Shown here: piece after piece, positions 57,145 to 64,000 of the stretch
Layout: every line of letters starts with the position of its first letter
Numbering within the stretch: position 1 is the stretch's first letter
From: Burkholderia sp. Ax-1719
GTDB lineage: Bacteria > Pseudomonadota > Gammaproteobacteria > Burkholderiales > Burkholderiaceae
Direction: 5' to 3'
NCBI RefSeq assembly: GCF_011753055.1
Contig: NZ_VWWJ01000010.1
Location: forward strand, 124,001 to 188,000
DNA: 64,000 nucleotides
Position numbers and translations under genes: made by a program
Notes under the pieces: model-generated
The model's input: the letters and a program-made list of their open reading frames with translations, nothing else
What the model was told of the DNA's origin: nothing
Database searches by the model: none

Positions 57145-57879
57145 TCAAGGCAGCGGCAGCTCCGCCGCGCCCATGGCGCGCGCGGCCTGCACGGAGATCG
57201 ACCAGTGCCGCGGCGTCATCGCCTCGACCATCGTGAGGCGGCCTTCGGCGATAAACGCGCCGGTGTCGATGAACATTTGCGAGCCGATCTGGCGCAGCTC
57301 GCGCACCGGCGTATGCCCGCAATAAGTCAGCGAAAGTGCGTGGCGCGCCGGCGCGCCCGCGTTGAGCGCGAGTTCGCGGCCCCACAGCATGCGCTCGCGC
57401 ACGGCGGCGTCGAACTGGCCCGCATCGAGCTCGGCATCGTCGCCGAAGAATTCCGCGTGCAGCACGTTAAAGCGTCCAGCGCCCTCGCCGACGGTGCGCA
57501 CCAGCGGCAGTTCGCGCAGCCGTTTGGCGTGCGCCGCGAGCGTGCGCTCCGGCATCGACTGCGACCACGCCCCGCCGATGCTGAACCAGCGATGCCGCGG
57601 CAACCGCCCTTCGACGACGGCGCACAGCGAGTCCTCGTGATTGCCCAGCACCGCATAGAACCACGGCTTGTCGAGCAGCGCCAGCGCCTCTTCGCACTGG
57701 TTGCCGCGATCGACCAGATCGCCCACCGAAAACAGCCGGTCATGCGCGGCATCGAAGGCCACTTTATGAAGCAGATAGCGCAAGGGATCCACGCAGCCAT
57801 GCAGGTCGCCGATCACGAAATCGCGACCGGCCGCGTTGGCCGCGTGATGCACAACTTCCGGAACAAGAGTGGGCGTCAT
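57145..57879 (-). CDS. Calcineurin-like metallophosphoesterase (PrpA/ApaH-like)
   Basis: The 244-residue protein has all the motifs of a serine/threonine phosphatase-type metallophosphoesterase: FVIGDLHGC (residues 21-29), FSVGDLVDRG, VLGNHEDSLC and the late YCGHTPV. Lambda phosphatase and E. coli PrpA/PrpB have this size and pattern, while ApaH is longer. It should dephosphorylate proteins or small phosphate esters in the cytoplasm using two metal ions. ATG 57879 places the first motif at the usual distance; the long frame reaches 57954. It stands alone between the His-rich gene and the dehydrogenase operon. Confidence 0.9.
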   Translation of the reverse strand: MTPTLVPEVVHHAANAAGRDFVIGDLHGCVDPLRYLLHKVAFDAAHDRLFSVGDLVDRGNQCEEALALLDKPWFYAVLGNHEDSLCAVVEGRLPRHRWFSIGGAWSQSMPERTLAAHAKRLRELPLVRTVGEGAGRFNVLHAEFFGDDAELDAGQFDAAVRERMLWGRELALNAGAPARHALSLTYCGHTPVRELRQIGSQMFIDTGAFIAEGRLTMVEAMTPRHWSISVQAARAMGAAELPLP

Positions 57880-57999
57880 CGCTTCATGATAGCCCTCTGT
57901 GCGCGCTGCGTATGCGTGCCGAACCGCTTTTTGTCTAAGGTTTTCTGGCGGCATTTCATACGGCTTAAACGAAACCGGTAAAAGCTGCGCATGACGTAT

Positions 58000-59406
58000 T
58001 TATTGCGCCTGCGCGCGCAAGGCCGCGACCCGGCTAGCGGCGATTGTCGTGGCGGGATTGCCGAAGCGTTTCGTCACGTAATTCGCCAGCGCCGCGATCT
58101 GCGCATCGTCCAGTTCGTCCGCAAACGGTGGCATCAGCACATCGGCGCTCTTCGTCTGCCGTCTCACGCCATGCAGGATCACCATCGCGAGGTTGTCCGC
58201 ACTCGATGCGCCCACGGTGCTGTTGTGGATCAACGGCGGATATGCGCCCGCCGCGCCGGCCGCCGCACCAGCCGCAGCACGGCCCCCCACGCCCGCGCCG
58301 GTCCAGCGGTGACAACTCGCGCAGTTCGCGACGAACAGTTGCGCGCCGCTAACGTTGCTCACGGCATTGCCGCGCAGCGTGGTCACATCGTCGATGGCGG
58401 GTTCGCCAAACGTATCGCGCGAGCGCATTCCCTTCACATCCTCCCGATTCCGCACGCCTGGTTGTGCACGCAAAAACACGCTGATCGCGCGCAGGTCTTC
58501 CGGCGTCAGATACTGCGTCGCGTTCTGCACGATCCCGGCCATCGGCCCGGCCGCGCTCGCGTGACTCGCCGCCACGCCGGTCGTCAGATAGTCCATGAGC
58601 GCGTCGTCGCTCCAGCCGCCGATCCCGCTGACCCGGTCGGGCGTGATGTTGTACGCCTGCCAGCCCGCCTGGGCGCCGCCCGACAAGCGCCGGGTTTTGC
58701 TCAGCCCATACGTGAGGTCGCGGGGCGTGTGGCATTCCTCGCAATGCGCCAGACCTTCGACGAGATAAGCGCCACGGTTGTACTGCGCACCTTGGCGCGG
58801 ATCGGGCACGAAGCGGGCGGGTTCGAAATTCAGCAGATTCCACAGCGCGATCAGCCCGCGCAGGTTGAACGGGAAAGGCAGCGCATTGGCGGGCGGCGTG
58901 TAGCGGATCGGCGCGAGCGTGCGCAGATACGCGCGAATCGCCAGCACGTCCTCATCGGAGAGGCGCGTAAATTCGACGTAGGGGAACGCGGGATAGAGTC
59001 GCTCGCCATCACGGCCTACGCCTTCGTGCATCGCCCGCAGGAAATCGGCCTCGCTCCATGCGCCGATACCGGTTGCGGTATCGGGCGTGAGGTTGGGCGT
59101 ATAAAGCCGGCCGAACGGCAAATCGACCGGCTTTCCGCCAGCGAAGGGACGCGCCGGATCGACGGTGTGGCAACCGGCGCAATCGCCTATGCGCGTGAGA
59201 TAGGCTCCGCGCTTCACGATGTCGGCATGCCTGTCCTGGGTATCGGCATTCGCCGCCGAAGACGGGCCTTCGCCACGCGCCAGCGATATCGGCATGTCGT
59301 CGAAGGAACGCGCAGCCGATTCCTGCGCCGCCTGCCACGCAGCATAGAGCGAAAACCCGCAGAACAGCACCGCAAACGCCGCCATATAGCGCGAGACTCG
59401 CCTCAT
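58000..59406 (-). CDS. Three-heme cytochrome c subunit of a membrane FAD sugar dehydrogenase (beta subunit)
   Basis: The 468-residue protein has an N-terminal signal/anchor (YMAAFAVLFCGFSLYAAWQ) and three heme-binding motifs, CAGCH, CEECH and CASCH, each followed downstream by an expected Met-containing segment. This is the layout of the cytochrome subunit of gluconate, sorbitol and glucose dehydrogenases. Electrons from the FAD subunit pass through it to ubiquinone at the outer face of the inner membrane. Its start overlaps the stop of the FAD subunit by 4 bp (59403-59406). The order gamma, alpha, beta equals that of the B. cepacia FAD-glucose dehydrogenase operon. Confidence 0.94.
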   Translation of the reverse strand: MRRVSRYMAAFAVLFCGFSLYAAWQAAQESAARSFDDMPISLARGEGPSSAANADTQDRHADIVKRGAYLTRIGDCAGCHTVDPARPFAGGKPVDLPFGRLYTPNLTPDTATGIGAWSEADFLRAMHEGVGRDGERLYPAFPYVEFTRLSDEDVLAIRAYLRTLAPIRYTPPANALPFPFNLRGLIALWNLLNFEPARFVPDPRQGAQYNRGAYLVEGLAHCEECHTPRDLTYGLSKTRRLSGGAQAGWQAYNITPDRVSGIGGWSDDALMDYLTTGVAASHASAAGPMAGIVQNATQYLTPEDLRAISVFLRAQPGVRNREDVKGMRSRDTFGEPAIDDVTTLRGNAVSNVSGAQLFVANCASCHRWTGAGVGGRAAAGAAAGAAGAYPPLIHNSTVGASSADNLAMVILHGVRRQTKSADVLMPPFADELDDAQIAALANYVTKRFGNPATTIAASRVAALRAQAQ

Positions 59407-61010
59407 AGCGCGTGCCGCAGTTTGTCTGCGAGCTTGAGCGCGAGCGCGGCCACGGTCAGCGTACAGTTCACCGACGCCGCAGCCGGCATCACCGCACTGC
59501 CCGCAATAAACAGGTTCGCGTGATCATGCGCGCGGCAGTCGGCATCGACCACCGAATCGGCGGGATTCGCGCCCATGATCGTTGTGCCCATGATGTGATG
59601 GTTGGGCGCAAAATTATCGTCAAATGCGACTTCGATACCGCCGAACAACTGCGCGATCTGCGCATAGATCTCGCGCGTATTCACGGCGCTTTTCTTCACG
59701 TAATCGTTGATCGAGTAATGGATTTCGGGCTGCGCGATCCCTAGCGCGTCCTTATGTTCAGTGGACGGCAATACGCGGTTTTGCGGCTCGGGCAAGTGCT
59801 CATGGAAGCTTTTGATGGTAAGCGTGCGCGCCGCGCGGTCGTGAATCGCGCGGTCGAGTTCCGCGCCCGTGAGGCCGTGACCGATGAGCGCGGCGGTCAC
59901 GGCGGGCGTGGTCACGGCGTTCGACACATGCAGCTTTTTCGCGGCGTAATCCGAGCGGAACGCGCCATCGCGCAGATTCACCACAGAAGTCATTTCCATT
60001 GGCCCGCGTCCCGGCCACAGCGCTTCGTTGGCAAGAAAAGTGACGCTGGTGCCCGGATGATCCATCAGGTTGCGGCCCACCTGATCCGACCGGTTGCCGA
60101 TGCCATGAGGAAACGCGGCGCTCGTGGAAAGCAGCATCAGCTTGGGCGTTTCGATGCCGTTGGCGGCCAGCACGAAGAGCCTCCCGCTCACGCGCGTGCT
60201 GTTGCCGCGCGGGTCTTTATAGTGCACCGCGAGAATGCGGCCTTTGCTATCGGCTTCGATGCGATACACCACGGCTTCGGGCACGAGCATCGCGCCCGCC
60301 TGCACGGCTTTGTCGGCGTGGACGATGCCGTTGTACATCGCCCCGATAGGACAGATCGGCATGCAATTGTTGTTGCCGCAACAAATCGGGCGCGCGTCAT
60401 AGGGACGACTGTTGCGTGCAACCGGTTCGGGCACCACGCGAAAGCCGTTGGCGTTGAGCACCTCGGCGAAGCGCTGATCCATATACGAGAGCGGCAGCAT
60501 GGTCATCGGATAAGGCCGCGAGCGCGGCGAACCGGAATCGTGCGCGGCGTCCGGGCCAGAGACGCCCAGTTCGGCTTCGGCGGCGCAATACCACGGCTCC
60601 AGCGTTTCATAGGCATAAGGCCAGTCGCGGCCCACGCCATACTGGGTCTTCAAGCGGAAGTCTGCGGGCAACAGCCGCCAGGCCGACGCCGCCCAATGCC
60701 ATGTCGTGCCGCCGACGAGCCGCAGATATTGCGCGTGATACGGATAATCGCCCTTCTGCACCAGATAGCCATTGGGCGTCGAATACTGCGGATGCGGCGC
60801 CCACGGCGCGCTTGGGTATGGCGCGGCAAAATCGGCTTTGTCGGGCGCATTGCGGAAATTCTCGACGATCTGCCAGCGTGCAAGACGCGGCCCCGCTTCG
60901 AGCAGGATCACCGCAGCGCCAGCCTGAGCCAGCCGATGCGCGACCAGGCTCCCCGCCACGCCCGAGCCGACCACCACCACATCGGCAGAGTGCTCTTTCG
61001 CCATCGCCAC
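59403..61010 (-). CDS. FAD-dependent GMC oxidoreductase, catalytic alpha subunit of a glucose/sugar dehydrogenase
   Basis: The 535-residue protein has the FAD-binding start ADVVVVGSGVAGSLVAHRLAQAGAAVILLEAGPR. GGTTWHWAASAWR follows, then the four cysteines in CCGNNNCMPICPIGAMYNGI that hold an iron-sulfur cluster in the B. cepacia enzyme. FVLAANGIETPK and the C-terminal GMC active-site region (FAPNHHIMGTTIMGANPADSVVDADCRAHDHANLFIAGSAVMP) complete the family pattern. It oxidises a sugar or polyol in the periplasm and passes electrons to the cytochrome subunit encoded downstream. Length equals the FAD-glucose dehydrogenase alpha subunit (539). It has no signal peptide and should be co-exported with the Tat-type gamma subunit. 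Confidence 0.95.
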   Translation of the reverse strand: MAMAKEHSADVVVVGSGVAGSLVAHRLAQAGAAVILLEAGPRLARWQIVENFRNAPDKADFAAPYPSAPWAPHPQYSTPNGYLVQKGDYPYHAQYLRLVGGTTWHWAASAWRLLPADFRLKTQYGVGRDWPYAYETLEPWYCAAEAELGVSGPDAAHDSGSPRSRPYPMTMLPLSYMDQRFAEVLNANGFRVVPEPVARNSRPYDARPICCGNNNCMPICPIGAMYNGIVHADKAVQAGAMLVPEAVVYRIEADSKGRILAVHYKDPRGNSTRVSGRLFVLAANGIETPKLMLLSTSAAFPHGIGNRSDQVGRNLMDHPGTSVTFLANEALWPGRGPMEMTSVVNLRDGAFRSDYAAKKLHVSNAVTTPAVTAALIGHGLTGAELDRAIHDRAARTLTIKSFHEHLPEPQNRVLPSTEHKDALGIAQPEIHYSINDYVKKSAVNTREIYAQIAQLFGGIEVAFDDNFAPNHHIMGTTIMGANPADSVVDADCRAHDHANLFIAGSAVMPAAASVNCTLTVAALALKLADKLRHAL

Positions 61011-61045
61011 CTCTCTTCTTCTCTTTTATTGCGCGGCAGATTCAA

Positions 61046-61660
61046 TTAATCCAGCGATGCCGTCGGCACGGCGAAGTCCGGTGGTTTGAGCGTCCAGTAA
61101 AACGGCAGGTCGCGGCAATACGAAGGAATCGTCAGCACGTCGTCGACCGCGTCGAACATTAACGCTTTTTCGTAGGCCAGCACGCGCACGTTTGGCGCCT
61201 CGCCAATCAGACCGAGATACCAGGCACGCACGACGTCGCTTACCGTGGCGGCGAGTTCGGGCAACTCGGGCTTGAGCGCGGCCGTCACGACATCCGACGG
61301 CACGCCGCCGTGCCCCTGCAACCACCTGTTGAGCGCCCGGACGTTGTGCTCGAACTGACTGTTCGCCATCACCAGCGCGCTATAGATGCGCTGGCCGAGC
61401 ACCGCATCGAAACGCGTGCGCCCCGTGAGACGTTGCGAGAGCGCCATAAACGCGCGATAGCCGTTATCGGGCGCCGCCGCGCCCCACGCCTGAGCGATGC
61501 CCAAGCCATACGGAGCGAAGCGCCTTCCCGCCAGCGCGAAGGCCAGCGTCGCAGCGCATGCGCATCCGCGCGTCATGAAACGGCGACGGCCAAAAGTCAC
61601 GCTGGCAGCGGCACGATCGTGCGGAGAATCCGCTCTCCTGTCCTGCATCTCGCCATTCAT
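61046..61660 (-). CDS. Small (gamma) subunit of the FAD sugar dehydrogenase, Tat signal
   Basis: The 204-residue protein matches the gluconate 2-dehydrogenase subunit 3/sorbitol dehydrogenase small-subunit family. It has a twin-arginine leader, FGRRRFMTRGCACAATLAFALAG, then FMALSQRLTGRTRFDAVLGQRIYSAL and the ending FYWTLKPPDFAVPTASLD. In the B. cepacia complex the gamma subunit is the hitch-hiker chaperone that carries the catalytic subunit through the Tat system. It is the first gene of the operon, with the GMC gene 35 bp downstream. ATG 61660 is preferred over 61687 because GGAG lies just upstream. Confidence 0.9.
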   Translation of the reverse strand: MNGEMQDRRADSPHDRAAASVTFGRRRFMTRGCACAATLAFALAGRRFAPYGLGIAQAWGAAAPDNGYRAFMALSQRLTGRTRFDAVLGQRIYSALVMANSQFEHNVRALNRWLQGHGGVPSDVVTAALKPELPELAATVSDVVRAWYLGLIGEAPNVRVLAYEKALMFDAVDDVLTIPSYCRDLPFYWTLKPPDFAVPTASLD

Positions 61661-61957
61661 GCGCACTCCAAACGAAGCCGCCCGCACCAGGCATCGGATT
61701 TGCCATCAAGGTTTGCAATCGTTTTTCATCACAGTTTGCGTATGACAAATCGCTTTCCCGATGAAAGGTACGGATGCCACCTTCTGCTGGAAATATAGCC
61801 CTGCCGCGCGGCCTTCGACAAACCGTAAGGCGCGATCCGTAAAATAACGCCGCATCGGCGGTTTGATTAAAATCGTTGCAACAATTCGCGTGTCGATCGC
61901 TGTGCAATAGCCGTACAAAAGCAGCCCGACGCGCTTCCAACAAGAGCGAGCGTAGCG

Positions 61958-62614
61958 ATGACACTTCTTCCGCAAGTCCTGCGCAACCGTCCGCATATGA
62001 CCGTCGGCCTCGCGGTGGGCGTCGCGCTCGGCCTGCTTTCGCCTGCCGCGCTGCGGCCCGTGGCGCGCGTGCTGCTCGGCTGGGACGCCGCGATCTGGAC
62101 CTACCTGGTGCTCATCTGGATTCATATGGTGCGCACCGACGAGGAAAGCGTGCGCGCCAACGCCCAGCGCGAGGACCAGAGCGCGAGCACGGTGCTCTTC
62201 ATCGTCTGTGCGGCGACGGTGGCGAGCATCGTCGCCATCGTGCTGGAACTGGGCACCACCAAGGATCTGGGTATGGCGTCCAAGGTGCTGCACTCCCTGC
62301 TCACGGGCCTGACGCTGATCGGCGCGTGGTTCCTGATTCCGACCATCTTCACGCTGCACTACGCGCGCGTCTATTACGGCTCCGATCCGCAGTCGCCCGC
62401 GCTGGCCTTCCCGGACAAACACCTCACGCCCAACTACTGGGACTTCCTGTACTTCTCGTTCACGATCGCCTGCGCCTCGCAGACCGCCGATGTGGGCATG
62501 CGCGGGCGCAGCGCGCGCCGCAGCGTGCTGGCGCAGTCCATTCTGTCGTTCTACTTCAATGTCTCGGTGCTCGGGCTGTGCGTGAATATCGCCGCGAGCA
62601 TGGTCGGCAACTGA
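61958..62614 (+). CDS. DUF1345 inner-membrane protein
   Basis: The 218-residue protein has about five predicted membrane spans. It carries the DUF1345 wording FSFTIACASQTADVGMRGRSARRSVLAQSILSFYFNVSVLGLCVNI and FTLHYARVYY. The family is widespread and its function is not established; the SxT/ADV segment resembles a pore-like loop. It stands alone, divergent from the dehydrogenase operon with a 297-bp gap that holds no gene. Confidence 0.88.
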   Translation: MTLLPQVLRNRPHMTVGLAVGVALGLLSPAALRPVARVLLGWDAAIWTYLVLIWIHMVRTDEESVRANAQREDQSASTVLFIVCAATVASIVAIVLELGTTKDLGMASKVLHSLLTGLTLIGAWFLIPTIFTLHYARVYYGSDPQSPALAFPDKHLTPNYWDFLYFSFTIACASQTADVGMRGRSARRSVLAQSILSFYFNVSVLGLCVNIAASMVGN

Positions 62615-62963
62615 TACATCGCGGCGCGCTGTTTTTGCACGGCGCCTTTGCAAATCACGCGCAACGCCCATGACGGCGCCAGGCCGCCACGCCGCCCGCG
62701 GCGGCATCATGGCGGCACTATGGCGGCACCACAACGCCCCTGCCCACCTGCCGCGCCCGCCCTGGGCACATGCCTTGCTGAAATCCTCGCCAAGACGCCA
62801 AGCGTCGCTCGCGGTTTGGTTCCGGCCTGCTCTTGCACTACTCTGAACAGGACGCGCCGCGAGCCCCGCGCGGCCCGCTCCGGCAGCCCACGGGCAACGT
62901 GATCGCATCCGGTGACACATCGGCCTTGCATCCACGCCGCCCGACGTACCTGGAATCCGACCG
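62615..62963. other. GC-rich intergenic region with short ATGGCGGCA repeats
   Basis: No credible gene is seen. 62700-62731 contains three imperfect repeats of GGCGGCA(T/C) spaced by ATCAT or CTAT. It should hold the promoter of the gene starting at 62964. Confidence 0.5.
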
Positions 62964-64000
62964 ATGGAACTTCCCCACGCCTATGCGCCGCGGATCTACT
63001 TCGTCCATTCCGTCCTCGCTGGGCCGCTCGACGCGTGGCCTGCGCAATTTGCGCACGCAGCGTCGCTCGGCTTCGACCATGTCCTGATCGGCGGCCTGTT
63101 TGCGCCCGGCGCGTCAGGCGACGACCGTATCATTGCCGATCACACCCGTTTGCATCCCGCTTTCGGCTCGCAGGAACGCGTGGACGACGCGTTGCGCCTG
63201 CTCGTTACCGCCGCGCGCGCACGCGGCATCACCCTGCTCGCGGACCTGACGCTCGACCGCACGGCGGCGGACGGCGCGCTCTACGCCGAGCACCCCGAAT
63301 GGTTTCATCCGTTCGAGCCCGAGGATGCGCGCCTCGACCCGCGCCACGGCCATCTGGACGCCAATGTCGCCTACGCGGATTTCGATCGCGCGGGAGCGGC
63401 GCTCGCGCTCTGGTGGACGCAACTGGCATCGCGGCTGGCCGATGCGGGTCTTGGCGGCTTTCGCATCGACTCCCCACATCGCGTGCCTGCTCACGCGCTG
63501 CGCGCCATCTTCGACGGCGTGCGCGCAAGCCACGCCCAAACGCGCTGGCTCGCCGCCACGCCGGGCCTCACGCGCGACGAGATCGCCCAACTGGAGGATG
63601 CGGGCTTCGACGCCGCCTTCACCTCGCTGCGGTGGTGGGACTTTTCCGAGCGCTGGATGATTGAAGAGCACGCGGTCGTGCGGCGCGTGGGCTCGCCGGT
63701 CACGTTCCCCGAAGCACCCTACGGCACGCGTCTCGCTCACGATCTGGAAGGCGCCACGGATGCGCGCGCCATCGAGCGCGCCTACCGGCGCATGCTGCGC
63801 ACGGCGGCGGCGCTCGGCACCGGCTGGCTGGTGCCGATGGGTTTCGAATACGGTCTGCATGACGCGGTGAGCCACGGCGGCCGCGATGCGCCAGCCGACG
63901 CGCGTTCATGGGAGCACGCGAAGGCGCAAGCGCCGTTCGACTTCTCCGCCGACATCGCACACGCCAACGCCTTGCAGCGCGAGACCTTCATCCTGCAGAC
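62964..64000 (+). CDS. GH13 alpha-amylase-family protein, probably N-terminal part of a GlgE-type maltosyltransferase (runs off right edge)
   Basis: The frame is open from ATG 62964 to the end (345 codons) and begins MELPHAYAPRIYFVHSVLAG. It has a GH13 barrel: FDHVLIGGLFAPGASGD (strand 1), LLADLTLDRTAADG in place of the DxxxNH motif, AEHPEWFHP, and LADAGLGGFRIDSPHRVP (strand 4, FRID nucleophile region). FTSLRWWDFSERW follows. HPEWF and the strand 4 wording are typical of GlgE/TreS-related enzymes of alpha-glucan and trehalose metabolism. In Burkholderiales, GlgE is often a long protein with an extra amylase-like N-terminal half, which this may be. The rest is outside the window, so the assignment is tentative. 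Confidence 0.75.
   Translation, partial: MELPHAYAPRIYFVHSVLAGPLDAWPAQFAHAASLGFDHVLIGGLFAPGASGDDRIIADHTRLHPAFGSQERVDDALRLLVTAARARGITLLADLTLDRTAADGALYAEHPEWFHPFEPEDARLDPRHGHLDANVAYADFDRAGAALALWWTQLASRLADAGLGGFRIDSPHRVPAHALRAIFDGVRASHAQTRWLAATPGLTRDEIAQLEDAGFDAAFTSLRWWDFSERWMIEEHAVVRRVGSPVTFPEAPYGTRLAHDLEGATDARAIERAYRRMLRTAAALGTGWLVPMGFEYGLHDAVSHGGRDAPADARSWEHAKAQAPFDFSADIAHANALQRETFILQ

Noticed and set aside
57991..61049. Plus-strand frames of 510 and 431 codons opposite the cytochrome c and GMC genes
   Set aside because: Shadows with Arg-rich composition; the minus strand has heme motifs and FAD motifs in frame.
62912..63664. Arg-rich 250-codon plus frame overlapping the GH13 gene
   Set aside because: Out-of-frame shadow; the frame from 62964 has clear GH13 motifs and remains open to the window end.

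Overview
The window looks like one replicon of a Burkholderia sensu lato bacterium (Paraburkholderia/Caballeronia type). This rests on protein style and gene content: GntR, LysR and TetR regulated catabolic clusters, trimeric porins ending in aromatic residues, a Burkholderia-type three-subunit FAD sugar dehydrogenase, several vgrG genes and high G+C coding DNA. No rRNA, tRNA, CRISPR array, phage or plasmid replication gene was seen.

Layout. 1-1662: the 5' part of a vgrG that runs off the left edge. 1663-2236: AT-rich spacer. 2237-4825: Tat-exported alkylsulfatase and a small partner gene. 4834-13180: two divergent blocks. On the minus strand are a divergent aconitase, a double-winged-helix GntR regulator and a solute-binding-protein-like protein without a signal peptide. 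On the plus strand are a Tat-exported beta-propeller lactonase, an MFS carrier and a porin. 13177-27517: a probable aromatic (or polycyclic) degradation locus. It has two acyl-CoA-dehydrogenase-fold flavin monooxygenases, a flavin reductase, a VOC ring-cleavage-type dioxygenase, a FAH-type hydrolase, a private pyruvate dehydrogenase E1/E2 pair, three NTF2/SnoaL-like proteins, a second porin, and GntR and TetR regulators with visible operator-like palindromes. 27534-35822: Lrp regulator, acetolactate synthase, LysR with a dicarboxylate/amino-acid symporter and a class V aminotransferase, a MarR-GNAT fusion with a large nested operator, and two small genes. 35849-37000: an ionotropic glutamate receptor-like protein with an unusual pore.

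37146-55256 is the most interesting part: a tandem array of type VI secretion vgrG/cargo modules. The last 12 codons (36 bp, including the stop) of the tautomerase gene at 55221-55604 occur four times, at 37146, 43941, 47787 and 55221. Three copies are joined on one side to a shared arm (Q, about 190-300 bp) and three on the other side to another shared arm (P, about 65-75 bp). This T'-Q...P-T'-Q...P-T'-Q...P-T layout is what serial insertion of elements into the 3' end of the tautomerase gene would leave, although no integrase is visible. The modules carry: (1) VgrG, a putative effector, a putative immunity protein and PAAR; (2) a vgrG remnant and an OsmC-YcaO fusion; (3) VgrG, a two-domain peptidoglycan hydrolase effector and a secreted immunity protein. 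A decayed orphan immunity-like gene follows.

55221-64000 is ordinary chromosome: tautomerase and a divergent LysR, a His-rich exported protein, a metallophosphatase, the FAD sugar dehydrogenase gamma-alpha-beta operon, a DUF1345 membrane protein and the start of a GH13/GlgE-like gene that runs off the right edge. Starts were chosen from Shine-Dalgarno spacing and domain boundaries, so several differ from the longest open frame.
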